A DNA stretch of 38,819 bases from contig NZ_BDBY01000252.1 in the NCBI RefSeq assembly GCF_001613225.1, positions 1-38,819 of the forward strand, in the 5' to 3' direction. The position numbers and the translations under genes are program-made. This DNA is from Nocardia pseudovaccinii NBRC 100343 (lineage in GTDB: Bacteria > Actinomycetota > Actinomycetes > Mycobacteriales > Mycobacteriaceae). Numbering within the stretch: the first letter of the stretch is position 1; each line of letters begins with the position of its first letter. Of the stretch, positions 23,841-31,204 are shown one piece after another. A model generated the notes under the pieces. It saw nothing but the letters and a program-made list of their open reading frames with translations, was not told where the DNA came from and made no database searches.

Positions 23841-24749
23841 GTGAACTCACCGCTCGTATCACTGGCTCTGCCACTGGCTTTGGCCGTGATTATGTTCGGG
23901 CTGGGACTTTCGCTCAGCGTCGACGATTTCACCCGCATCGCGCGCCAACCCAGGACGGTCGCTATCGCGCTGGTGTGTCAACTGCTCGTCCTTCCGGCGA
24001 TCGCGTTCGGTCTGGTCCTGCTCTTCGATCTACCGCCAACCCTTGCCGTCGGCATGCTGCTGCTCGCGTCATCGCCCGGCGGCACCACGGCCAACCTGCT
24101 CAGTCACCTGTTCGGCGGCGATGTCGCACTCAACGTATCCCTCACGGCCGTCAATTCGATCATCGCGGTCGTCACCGCGCCCCTGATCACGAACTTCGCG
24201 ATCGACTATTTCGAACCCGAAGCCGGTGCGAGCGGACTCGGCCTGCAGTTCGGCAAGGTGATCCAAGTGTTCGCGATGATCCTGATCCCGGTCATCGTCG
24301 GCATGCTGGTGCGACGGATATCCGCCGACTTCGCCGACCGGATGAACCGGCCGGTGCGCATCGGCTCGGCGCTGACCCTGGTACTCGTCATCGCCGCGAG
24401 CGTGATCAGCGGTGCGGCCGATCTGCCGGGATACCTCCTCGACGTCGGCGCGGTCACCTTTGTCTTCTGCCTGCTCAGCTTGACTGTGGGCTACTTCGTC
24501 CCCCGATGGCTCGGCGTCGATATCCGCCAGGCGATAGCCTGCTCGATGGAAATCGGTATCCACAACAGCGCCATCGCCATCACCATCGCCGTCAGTGTGC
24601 TCGACAGCACCGAAATAAGTGTGCCCGCAGGGGTTTACGGCGGAATCATGCTCCCGGTCGCGGGCGCTGTCGGCTGGCTCATCACCCGGCGACACGCCGC
24701 GGTGCGGACCGAAGAGGGCGACGGTCTCAGTCGCCGAATTCGGCATTGA
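23841..24749 (+). CDS. BASS-family (bile acid:Na+ symporter-like) transporter
   Basis: A 302-residue membrane protein with about nine or ten helices. Family marks are MFGLGLSLSVDDFTRIARQP near the start, the SSPGGTTANLLSHLFGGDVA loop (about 77-96), a conserved substrate and sodium region, and MEIGIHNSAIAITIAVS (about 236-252). BASS proteins carry organic anions with sodium; plant BASS2 carries pyruvate and bacterial PanS carries ketopantoate. The gene lies 94 bases after E2 on the same strand, with GGAGG eight bases before its GTG start. Uptake of the dehydrogenase substrate is a reasonable inference from context. The last 23 bases overlap the 3' end of the convergent MarR gene. Confidence 0.88.
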   Translation: MNSPLVSLALPLALAVIMFGLGLSLSVDDFTRIARQPRTVAIALVCQLLVLPAIAFGLVLLFDLPPTLAVGMLLLASSPGGTTANLLSHLFGGDVALNVSLTAVNSIIAVVTAPLITNFAIDYFEPEAGASGLGLQFGKVIQVFAMILIPVIVGMLVRRISADFADRMNRPVRIGSALTLVLVIAASVISGAADLPGYLLDVGAVTFVFCLLSLTVGYFVPRWLGVDIRQAIACSMEIGIHNSAIAITIAVSVLDSTEISVPAGVYGGIMLPVAGAVGWLITRRHAAVRTEEGDGLSRRIRH

Positions 24750-25158
24750 GGCGGTGCAGGAGTTCGGCGAGTGTGGCCAGGTCGGATTCGGGCCAGCTCG
24801 ACAGTCGTTCGTGCAGCACTCGGCGGCGCGCGGCGCGGGTCGCGTCCAGCCGCTGTTTGCCGAGCGCGGTCAGCGCGAGCAGCTGGGCACGACCGTCGTC
24901 CGGATCGGGTTGCCGGTCGATCAGTCCGAGTTCCTCGAGTGCCGAAAGTTGGCGTCCGGTAGTTGCTTTCCCGATACGGAAGTAGCTGGCCAGGTCGCTG
25001 GGACGGCTGGACCCGATGGCGTCGAGGCGCATCAGGAAGGCGTAGGCGGCGGGCTCGAGACCGGGATGGACGCGTTCCGCGGACTCGAACGAGGTTCTGC
25101 GGCTGCGCCGCAGCGCCACAATGAGCTGTTCCTCGATCTCGTCGATCGTGTCGTTCAC
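24727..25158 (-). CDS. MarR-family transcriptional repressor
   Basis: A 143-residue MarR-type winged-helix protein. The DNA-binding part runs SSRPSDLASYFRIGKATTGR then QLSALEELGLIDR (about 50-82), followed by the wing with the conserved DPDDGRAQLLALT (86-98) and a C-terminal dimerisation helix. I chose GTG 25158, since GGAGGTGG lies eight bases upstream; two earlier GTGs lie within or before that site. It follows the MFS efflux gene by 44 bases on the same strand, so the two probably form an operon. A perfect palindrome over the MFS promoter is the likely operator, giving autoregulation relieved by a drug ligand. Ligand unknown. Confidence 0.88.
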   Translation of the reverse strand: MNDTIDEIEEQLIVALRRSRRTSFESAERVHPGLEPAAYAFLMRLDAIGSSRPSDLASYFRIGKATTGRQLSALEELGLIDRQPDPDDGRAQLLALTALGKQRLDATRAARRRVLHERLSSWPESDLATLAELLHRLNAEFGD

Positions 25159-25202
25159 CGTCTTACCCACCTCCACAGCGCCGCGTGAAGCGTACGGGTT
25201 AC

Positions 25203-26843
25203 TCAGGAGTGGCCGACTTTACCCTCGGTCCGCGGTCCTGCCGCTTCGACTATGGGGTCCGGGGCATTTGTGGTGCGCAGCGGGACCTCTCGGATGAACA
25301 GGACAGCGACCAGCGCGAGCACGGCCAGCGGCGCGGTGCAGAGGAAGGCATCGGCGACGCCGTGTCCATAGGCGTCTTCCACTACCGAGCGGACCGGGGC
25401 CGACAGCGCGGACAAGCTCGGCAGGCTGCTACCCGAATGAACGCCGCTGCCGGGGATTCCCAGCCGGGCCAAACCGGATTCTGTGTAGCGGGTGATGCTG
25501 TTCGCCATGACCGCACCCAGTGCGGCAACACCGATCGCACCGCCGAGAGATCGCATGAAAGCGACAGTCGCGCTGGCCGCGCCGATCTCGTGGATGCGCA
25601 CTTGATTCTGTACGGCGAGTACCAAGTTCTGCATGGTCATGCCGACTCCGGCGCCGACGCAGAACATGTAGACGGCCAGCAGTCCGTAAGGGGTGTCGGC
25701 GCGGGCGGTGCCCAACGAGGTGACACCGACCACCAAGAGCACACTGCCGATGACCAGGACGATCTTCCAGCGACCGGTCCGGGAGATCAGGCGTCCCGAC
25801 ACGATCGACACGATGGCAAGGCCGAAGATCATCGGCAGGGTGAGCAGGCCCGCCTCGGTCGGCGACGCATCCCGGGCGAGTTGGAAGTACTGGCTCAGGA
25901 AGGTGGTCCCGGCGTACATCGCCACACCCGCGACCAAGGAGCCCACGACCGCCAGCACGATGGTGCGATTGCCGAACAGGTACAGCGGGATGATCGGCTC
26001 GCTCGTCTTCGACTCCGTCAGCAGCAACAGCGCGACCAAAACCACTGCGCCGCCGATCATCACGCCGGTCTGCCAGGACAGCCAGGCGTACTTGTCGCCG
26101 GCGAACGAGATCCAGATCAGCAGCAGCGAGGTGGCGGCGGCGACGAGCAGCGCTCCGAGCCAGTCCACCGAGGTCTGCCGTTTGACCATCGGCAGGCGCA
26201 TCGTCTTCTGGAGTACGACCAATGCGACCGCAGCGACCGGGATGCCGATGAAGAAGCACCACCGCCAGCCCAGCCACGAAGTATCCACGATGGCACCGCC
26301 CACCAGCGGTCCCACCACGGTGCCGACGGCGAAGAGACCGCTCATGTAACCGCCGTAGCGACCGCGTTCGCGGGGCGAGATCATGACCGCCATGATGGTC
26401 TGGGTCAGCGCCGTCATACCGCCCGCGCCGACACCTTGAATCGTCCGCGCCGCGATCAGCTCTCCCACATTGGCAGCCAGACCCGCGATGATCGAGCCCA
26501 CAACGAAGATGACCAGGCTTATCTGCACGAGAAGTTTCTTGTCGACCAGATCCGACAGTTTTCCCCAGATCGGCGTGGTCACCGTCATCGCGAGCAGGGT
26601 CGCGGTGATCACCCAGCTGTAGGCGGTCTGGCCCGCATGCAGATCGGAGATGATCGTCGGCAGCGCGTTCGCGACGATGGTCGAGGACAGGATCGCGACG
26701 AACATGCCGGTCAGCAGTCCGGTCAGCGTTTCCATGATCTGACGGTGTGTCATCGGAGCGCCGGGCTCGGCGTGCTTGTTCAGGTCCGGTGTGGCGTTCT
26801 GCTGGTCCGCGTCCTGCAAATTCTGCGACAAGGCAGGCCTCAC
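25203..26843 (-). CDS. MFS multidrug efflux transporter (DHA2/EmrB-QacA type, 14 TM)
   Basis: A 546-residue drug:H+ antiporter. After a 35-residue polar N-terminus there are about 14 membrane helices. Motif D1-like LSSTIVANALPTI (52-64), motif A GKLSDLVDKK (94-103), motif B-like ARTIQGVGAGGM (132-143) and motif C GLFAVGTVVGPLVGG (169-183) mark the DHA2 family, which exports hydrophobic or cationic drugs across the inner membrane. GTG 26843 is taken as the start, but its ribosome-binding site is weak; TTG in-frame codons shortly downstream are possible. The MarR gene follows after 44 bases. Upstream, a palindrome covers the putative -35 region. Substrate cannot be predicted. Confidence 0.9.
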   Translation of the reverse strand: MRPALSQNLQDADQQNATPDLNKHAEPGAPMTHRQIMETLTGLLTGMFVAILSSTIVANALPTIISDLHAGQTAYSWVITATLLAMTVTTPIWGKLSDLVDKKLLVQISLVIFVVGSIIAGLAANVGELIAARTIQGVGAGGMTALTQTIMAVMISPRERGRYGGYMSGLFAVGTVVGPLVGGAIVDTSWLGWRWCFFIGIPVAAVALVVLQKTMRLPMVKRQTSVDWLGALLVAAATSLLLIWISFAGDKYAWLSWQTGVMIGGAVVLVALLLLTESKTSEPIIPLYLFGNRTIVLAVVGSLVAGVAMYAGTTFLSQYFQLARDASPTEAGLLTLPMIFGLAIVSIVSGRLISRTGRWKIVLVIGSVLLVVGVTSLGTARADTPYGLLAVYMFCVGAGVGMTMQNLVLAVQNQVRIHEIGAASATVAFMRSLGGAIGVAALGAVMANSITRYTESGLARLGIPGSGVHSGSSLPSLSALSAPVRSVVEDAYGHGVADAFLCTAPLAVLALVAVLFIREVPLRTTNAPDPIVEAAGPRTEGKVGHS

Positions 26844-26927
26844 TCTCTCGTGGCGCTAATGCACGCGGCACCGGATTGCCCGCTGAGTGGACGTCACCGC
26901 GGACCCCGTAGATAGTTGCTCGGGGCT

Positions 26928-26955
26928 ACCATATCAGACTAGTTGCCCAAGGCAA
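26928..26955 (-). promoter_or_regulatory. Putative sigma70-type promoter of the MFS-marR operon
   Basis: Read on the minus strand, TTGCCT (26955-26950) and TATGGT (26933-26928) are separated by 16 bases and resemble -35 and -10 elements. The predicted start of transcription is near 26920, about 77 bases before the MFS start codon. The -35 element lies inside the perfect palindrome described separately, so repressor binding would directly exclude polymerase. Confidence 0.5.
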
Positions 26956-26961
26956 CTAGTC
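26937..26961. promoter_or_regulatory. Perfect 11-3-11 palindrome, likely MarR operator
   Basis: GACTAGTTGCC (26937-26947), spacer CAA, and GGCAACTAGTC (26951-26961) form a perfect inverted repeat. The TTGCC...GGCAA core is of a kind bound by MarR dimers. The site overlaps the likely MFS promoter and lies in front of the MFS-marR operon. A half-site-like AGTTGC is also found at 26914-26919, downstream of the -10. The link to the MarR protein is inferred from position and symmetry. Confidence 0.7.
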
Positions 26962-26974
26962 GAGACAGGGCGAG

Positions 26975-27475
26975 CTACGACAGGAGACGTCCGGCCGCGT
27001 CGACGACGGGCGTTTCAGCTGTCGCACGCCGGGAGAAATGGTCCGCACCGTGCAGCCACGGTTTGGTTGTGCTCAAGAAGATCGAGGTGTTGAGGACCAT
27101 CAGCAGCAGGCACAGCGGCGGAACCGCGCCGATGATCGCTTTGGCGGACAGCGAAAGCTCGCCGGGATCCGTTGCGTTGAACGCGTTTCCGAGGACCCCG
27201 GCGGCGACACCACTCAGCAGGAGAACCCCGAAGTACAGTCGGATGATTCCAGTCCGATACGGCAACGTTCCGACCATCACGTAGCAGTAGGCGATCTGAA
27301 AGACCGTGAGGCCGACCACGGTCGGCCACAGCCACGCGATGGTCGACGGCGTTCCGGCCAACCGTGCCAGATGATGTGCGAACGCGAAGGAGGCGACCGC
27401 CGCCACCGCAATCAGGATCGAGGCGGACACGACAGCGACTCTGTTGACCGAGAGTCGCTCAGTCCATGGGTTCAT
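26975..27475 (-). CDS. Four-helix membrane protein (DUF2637-like)
   Basis: A 166-residue protein with four predicted membrane helices (about 12-36, 44-70, 76-100 and 108-130) and a short cytoplasmic tail. The pattern of a small-residue first helix, a TIAWLWPTVVGL second helix, a GNAFNAT after the third helix and a GAVPPLCLLLMVLNTS fourth helix resembles actinobacterial DUF2637 proteins, some of which sit in mobile-element or sporulation contexts; I consider this tentative. The ATG at 27475 has GGAGGAA seven bases upstream. A longer open frame reaching 27988 has no good start and poor composition. It ends 14 bases before the MFS operator. Function unknown. Confidence 0.68.
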   Translation of the reverse strand: MNPWTERLSVNRVAVVSASILIAVAAVASFAFAHHLARLAGTPSTIAWLWPTVVGLTVFQIAYCYVMVGTLPYRTGIIRLYFGVLLLSGVAAGVLGNAFNATDPGELSLSAKAIIGAVPPLCLLLMVLNTSIFLSTTKPWLHGADHFSRRATAETPVVDAAGRLLS

Positions 27476-27759
27476 CCGTTCCTCCGAGTTGAGAAGACTT
27501 GAGAATGGGTGGAATTCGTCGCCGCGGACATCGAAGAGCAACAGCTGGCGAAGTCGGCGGCGACCGATGGGGCTCGTTGCCGCCGCGGTCCCCATGTCGA
27601 ATCGAGCGATATCAGCTGGGGCAGTGGGCAATCCAGGTTCGCGAGCGGCTGGCGCAGATCGCACCGAGCGTCGCGCCTTCCTGCCTGGCTCTGGGGGTTG
27701 CGCCGTCGAGCAAGTCGCGTGCCCGGCCGGACGTGCCTGCTCGCGGCGGACGCGTCTGC

Positions 27760-27873
27760 TTACCTGTGCTCGGCCGATAGCTGCGCGCGTTGGATTTTCA
27801 ATGCTTCTACCGCCGTGCGGGTCTGGCGCAGTTCGGCGGTTTCGGCGACACGAGCGACGATCGCACTGGTCAC
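27760..27873 (-). CDS. Possible 37-residue helical microprotein
   Basis: A GTG at 27873 is preceded by GAAGGGG at a spacing of six bases, and the frame runs 37 codons to TAA. The product (TSAIVARVAETAELRQTRTA then VEALKIQRAQLSAEHR) would be one long amphipathic helix with a charged C-terminal half. Codon third positions are mostly G or C, as in real genes here. I know no family for it. Chance cannot be excluded at this length. Confidence 0.3.
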   Translation of the reverse strand: MTSAIVARVAETAELRQTRTAVEALKIQRAQLSAEHR

Positions 27874-28000
27874 GACGGGCCCCTTCGGGTCTTGTCTCTC
27901 CTCGGTGCAGCTTTGGCTCGCACAGTATGCCCTCGGCATCACACCGACACGCGGAATACCGACATTCGTCGGCCACCGAACTGATCACGATCCATGCCGC

Positions 28001-28041
28001 AGGTTGCGGGCTCGCGGCTCTGATAGCCTGGCCCGCAACCT
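28001..28041. terminator. Hairpin terminator after the unrecognised 375-residue gene
   Basis: AGGTTGCGGG (28001-28010) and CCCGCAACCT (28032-28041) are perfect 10-base inverted arms, with an inner GGCT/AGCC stem (28016-28019 / 28025-28028) inside the loop. It begins 14 bases after the stop of the minus-strand gene ending at 28056. No T-run follows, as is common for actinobacterial terminators. It could also act on transcripts from the other direction. Confidence 0.65.
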
Positions 28042-28055
28042 GTTCGGCTGTTCGA

Positions 28056-29183
28056 TCAGGACTTCTTGTACAGCTTGTAGATGGCTTCGTTGTAGGTCGT
28101 CATCATTTTCGCGGCCTTGGCAAGACCGCCGAGCGGGTCCTTGGTCTGGACCGAGCCGGATTGTTCGCTGGCCGCGTCGGCCGCGGCTGCGGCGAACCAC
28201 AGGATGTTCTCGAGGTCCGCGGGCGGAATTTCAGCGAAGTCGGTGACGATGTCCTCGAAAACGAGCGGCGACTCGACGACCGTCTTGACGAACGTTTCGG
28301 TCGCCCTGATTGTCAGCGGCACATCGGCGCCGATGAGCGTTCCGTCCAAAACCGTACAGCCCACGAACTTTCCGGCCGAATCGATACATCCCTTGAACGG
28401 ATTGCGGAACAGCACCGGATCGAGATCCACCGGGTGGCAGGCCAGGAAGTGTTCTTCGCCCGGTGTCGCGACGAGCACGTATTCCGTCTCGTACAGGCTG
28501 ATGCCACGGTCGAGTGCGGGCATGGCGGACACGCCCTTGTCGCGCAGAGTGGCGATATCTATGCAGAGCAGATACGGCGCCTTGTTGATGATGTTCAGGA
28601 CATTCTTGTCGCCGCCCGCCGATGCGGCGGTACCGATGAGTGCGCCGATGTTGCGGCAGAACGAAGAGGTTCGCACGTGCGGGCTCTTCTTCTCGTTCCC
28701 GCTGCTGTGCGCACCGATGATCTTGATGATTTCCGAGATGGCCGTATCGGCACCGATCGAAATCTTCTCCTCGTACGGCGTCGCACTGAAGCGCCAGATG
28801 TACTGGCGGTCCGGGTCATCGAATTCGGTGTAATGCCGCCAGCCGTGCGTTTTCGTGTAGTCCATCCAATCCTTATGGGAGCGCCACAGATCCGTGAGCC
28901 CGCCCGCGAGTACCGCTCGGCCGCTGTCGTGCAACCACTTCAGGTGCCGTTCGGCGGCAGGCGAGAAAGTAGATGCGGCAGCGGTTTGTTGTACTACCGA
29001 CGCTGTCGTCGGCTGTGCCGGAACCTCCGTCTGCGCCTCCTTCTCGGGCTTCTTGGCACGGACGACAATCTTGAACTTCGATTTCGGTTGCTGGTGCTGG
29101 ATCAGCTGCCCCGCAGCGGGTTTCGGCGGCTGACCGGATGTCGTGGCCGCGTTGTCCGTCGACTCCGGAAATGAATGGGTCAT
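28056..29183 (-). CDS. Unrecognised 375-residue protein
   Basis: I do not recognise this protein. The ATG at 29183 has GGAGGAG five bases upstream, which is one of the clearest ribosome-binding sites in the window. Residues 1-72 are Pro/Gln/Thr/Lys-rich and probably disordered, with a basic patch (KSKFKIVVRAKKPEKE, 35-50). Residues 73-375 look like a folded, soluble domain: HLKWLHDSGRAVLAGGLTDL, a Trp-rich WRHYTEFDDPDRQYIWRF, and a central NIINKAPYLLCIDIATLRDK with several Cys. It ends YNEAIYKLYKKS. No signal peptide or membrane helix is seen. It stands alone: a terminator follows it, and its upstream side faces a 588-base gap before a divergent gene, so it has its own promoter. Function unknown. 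Confidence 0.75.
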   Translation of the reverse strand: MTHSFPESTDNAATTSGQPPKPAAGQLIQHQQPKSKFKIVVRAKKPEKEAQTEVPAQPTTASVVQQTAAASTFSPAAERHLKWLHDSGRAVLAGGLTDLWRSHKDWMDYTKTHGWRHYTEFDDPDRQYIWRFSATPYEEKISIGADTAISEIIKIIGAHSSGNEKKSPHVRTSSFCRNIGALIGTAASAGGDKNVLNIINKAPYLLCIDIATLRDKGVSAMPALDRGISLYETEYVLVATPGEEHFLACHPVDLDPVLFRNPFKGCIDSAGKFVGCTVLDGTLIGADVPLTIRATETFVKTVVESPLVFEDIVTDFAEIPPADLENILWFAAAAADAASEQSGSVQTKDPLGGLAKAAKMMTTYNEAIYKLYKKS

Positions 29184-29771
29184 GACTGCTCCTCCGATGA
29201 AGTCCGGCACCGCGGGGCGCACTCTCGCCCCCGAGCCAGGATCGCACCCGGACGCCGTCGACTCACCGAATTCGCGACCGATGTTTTTCCGGTTCTTCAC
29301 GCTGAAGATCAACTGCCGCAGCCGATTTCGTGGACCAGCGAAGTCGACCCGCCCCTGACGCCGCCCCGCTCCAGGATCGCGATATCACCCAGACCGTCAC
29401 CGGCGATCGGTTTTCGACGCATGCCTGAGCACCGCCCCGCGCGATGGTGGTCGCCGCGTGGGAGTTGTCCGAAAGCGATGGGTTCCGGTCGACGATAGTG
29501 ACCGCGATCGACGACCGGGTAGGCGTGTCGGCGGAGAGCGGCATCCGGTACAGGGCCGTGTTCGACTTCGTGAACGCAGGCGATGATCGGTAACGGTCCA
29601 CGAGGCCCGAGCAGAAGGCGATGCTCGCCGAACCCGGCGCGCACCGCAAGATCGAGATTCTCATCCACGGTCCGGCACTGCGGTCGAGACCGGCCGAATA
29701 CGCGACGAGATCGATCTCGATGAGGGCGACGTCGACTGTTTCAGGTGCGGTGCGCCGGGAACGCCCAATTC
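29184..29771. other. 588-base divergent interval with possible gene remnant
   Basis: This lies between two divergently oriented genes and should hold both promoters. On the plus strand, 29357-29593 reads in one frame with a single internal TGA at 29426-29428. The part from ATG 29444 to TAA 29593 (49 codons, with VVAAWELSESDGFRSTIVTA and RYRAVFDFVNAGDDR) has coding-like third positions, about 88% G or C, but no ribosome-binding site. Further coding-like sequence follows (about 29598-29690, PEQKAMLAEPGAHRKIEIL). A decayed gene is plausible; I cannot name its family. A minus-strand frame covers the same bases but has poor composition. Confidence 0.4.
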
Positions 29772-31196
29772 ATGGAGGAAGTACTGGAACGTGAAAGCAA
29801 ATGGGAGGTCGACGGGGTCTTTTCTCTTCCGGCATTGGACAACCTCGTCTCCGACAGTCGTATCGAAAAGACGTCGGTCGAATTGACCAGCACCTATTTC
29901 GATACCGCCGAGCGAGATCTGCTCGCTCACAATCTCACCCTGCGCCGCCGCGAAGGCGCCGACGAATCCGGTTGGCAGTTGAAAGTTCCGCACCCGAGCG
30001 GTCGCACCGAATTGCACGCCCCGCTCTCGGAGGAACTGCCGCCCGAGTTCATCGAGCTGGTCACCGGCGCGGCACTGGGTAAACCACTGCACGCGATCAC
30101 CACGATTCACACGCTGCGCAATCGCCACCGTGTACTCGGGCCCGACGGCGAATTGATAGTCGAAGTCGACGACGACATGGTCGATACGACACCGGCCGAC
30201 GGAAGTTCCGTCGCCTGGCACGAGATCGAGGTCGAACTCGGCCCGCGGATCGACGCGGTACCCGAGGCTCTGGTGGACAGTCTTGCCGAGGCAGGCGCAC
30301 GCAGGTCGGAGTTTCCCTCCAAGCTGTCTCACGTGCTGCCCGCGCAGCCGAGGCCGGTCACGGACACCGCGGCGGAGCGCGCCGTCTATGAATACATGGC
30401 CGCGCAGATCGACATGATTTTCGCTGGTGACGTCGCTTTGCGCCGCGGCCGGGAACCGATCCACGACACCCGCGTCGCGACGCGACGCCTGCGCAGCACC
30501 CTGCGCGTGTTCAAAAGGCTGTTCGACCGCACCGCCATCGGTGCTGTCGAAGACGAATTGAAGTGGTATGCAGGGTTGCTCGGCGATGTGCGCGACTGCC
30601 ACGTCCAACATCGCCGTCTGGCCGACCAGGTGCACAAACTGCCGCCCGAACTCGTCCTGGGCCCGGTCGCCGCGCGCATCGACGCGACGATCGTGGCCCG
30701 ACAGGTGCCCAGCCGCAACGCACTCACCGAGGCCATGGACTCGACTCGCTATCTGGAATTGCTCGCGACCCTGCATGCCTGGCAATCGCACCCGCCGTTC
30801 GACAGGCGACTTCGCAAACGTGAACTCGCGAAGCGGGCTCGCAAAGCCACGGCCAAAGCCGATAACCGGCTCGCGACCGCCCAACACGACCAACGACACG
30901 CGTCATTGCACCGCGCCCGCAAGGCCGCCAAACGAGCCCGCTACGCCGCCGAACTACTCGAGCCCGCGGGGAAACGCAAGCAAGCGAAGTCGAACATCAA
31001 GTACTACAAGAAGATTCAAAGGGTGCTCGGCGACTACAACGACAGCATCGTATCGTCGCAATTCCTGTGGCGCACCGCGACCGCCGCAGGCACAGCAGCG
31101 GGCGAGAACGGCTTCACCTTCGGCCTGCTGTACGCGAACGAAATGCACGCCGCCGACGATGCCCGGCATAAGGCCGCCGAAATCGCCACGAGGTGA
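29772..31196 (+). CDS. CYTH-CHAD domain protein
   Basis: A 474-residue protein with an N-terminal CYTH (triphosphate tunnel) domain, about 1-190, bearing the ExExK signature as E6-R-E8-S-K10, then the TYFDTAERDLLAHNLTLRRR and WHEIEVELG strands. The C-terminal CHAD domain (about 205-470) has its His-rich helical marks IHDTRVATRRLRSTLRVFKR and LHRARKAAKRARYAAELLEP. CYTH domains cleave or bind triphosphates, and CHAD domains bind polyphosphate, so a role in polyphosphate or triphosphate metabolism is expected. The start is taken at ATG 29772, because the CYTH signature begins there; GTG 29745 is also open. It ends eight bases from the convergent kinase gene. Confidence 0.9.
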   Translation: MEEVLERESKWEVDGVFSLPALDNLVSDSRIEKTSVELTSTYFDTAERDLLAHNLTLRRREGADESGWQLKVPHPSGRTELHAPLSEELPPEFIELVTGAALGKPLHAITTIHTLRNRHRVLGPDGELIVEVDDDMVDTTPADGSSVAWHEIEVELGPRIDAVPEALVDSLAEAGARRSEFPSKLSHVLPAQPRPVTDTAAERAVYEYMAAQIDMIFAGDVALRRGREPIHDTRVATRRLRSTLRVFKRLFDRTAIGAVEDELKWYAGLLGDVRDCHVQHRRLADQVHKLPPELVLGPVAARIDATIVARQVPSRNALTEAMDSTRYLELLATLHAWQSHPPFDRRLRKRELAKRARKATAKADNRLATAQHDQRHASLHRARKAAKRARYAAELLEPAGKRKQAKSNIKYYKKIQRVLGDYNDSIVSSQFLWRTATAAGTAAGENGFTFGLLYANEMHAADDARHKAAEIATR

Positions 31197-31204
31197 CTGT
31201 GCGG

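Larger units (their letters stand above)
27476..28055. other. 580-base interval with no convincing full gene
   Basis: Several open frames cross this interval on both strands, but none has good start signals, length and composition together. The best small candidate is a 37-codon minus-strand frame (27760-27873), listed separately. A plus-strand frame of 93 codons (27499-27780) is partly coding-like but has an erratic, Arg-rich start. The right end holds a strong hairpin at 28001-28041. The rest probably contains the promoter of the DUF2637-like gene and possibly decayed sequence. Confidence 0.5.

Noticed and set aside
25185..26915. 576-codon plus-strand frame opposite the MFS transporter
   Set aside because: The product is His/Gln/Arg/Asp-rich with no hydrophobic core, the mirror image of a 14-TM transporter.
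27444..29174. 576-codon plus-strand frame across the unrecognised gene and its upstream gap
   Set aside because: The opposite frame (28056-29183) has a strong ribosome-binding site, a coherent protein and a terminator; this one has none.
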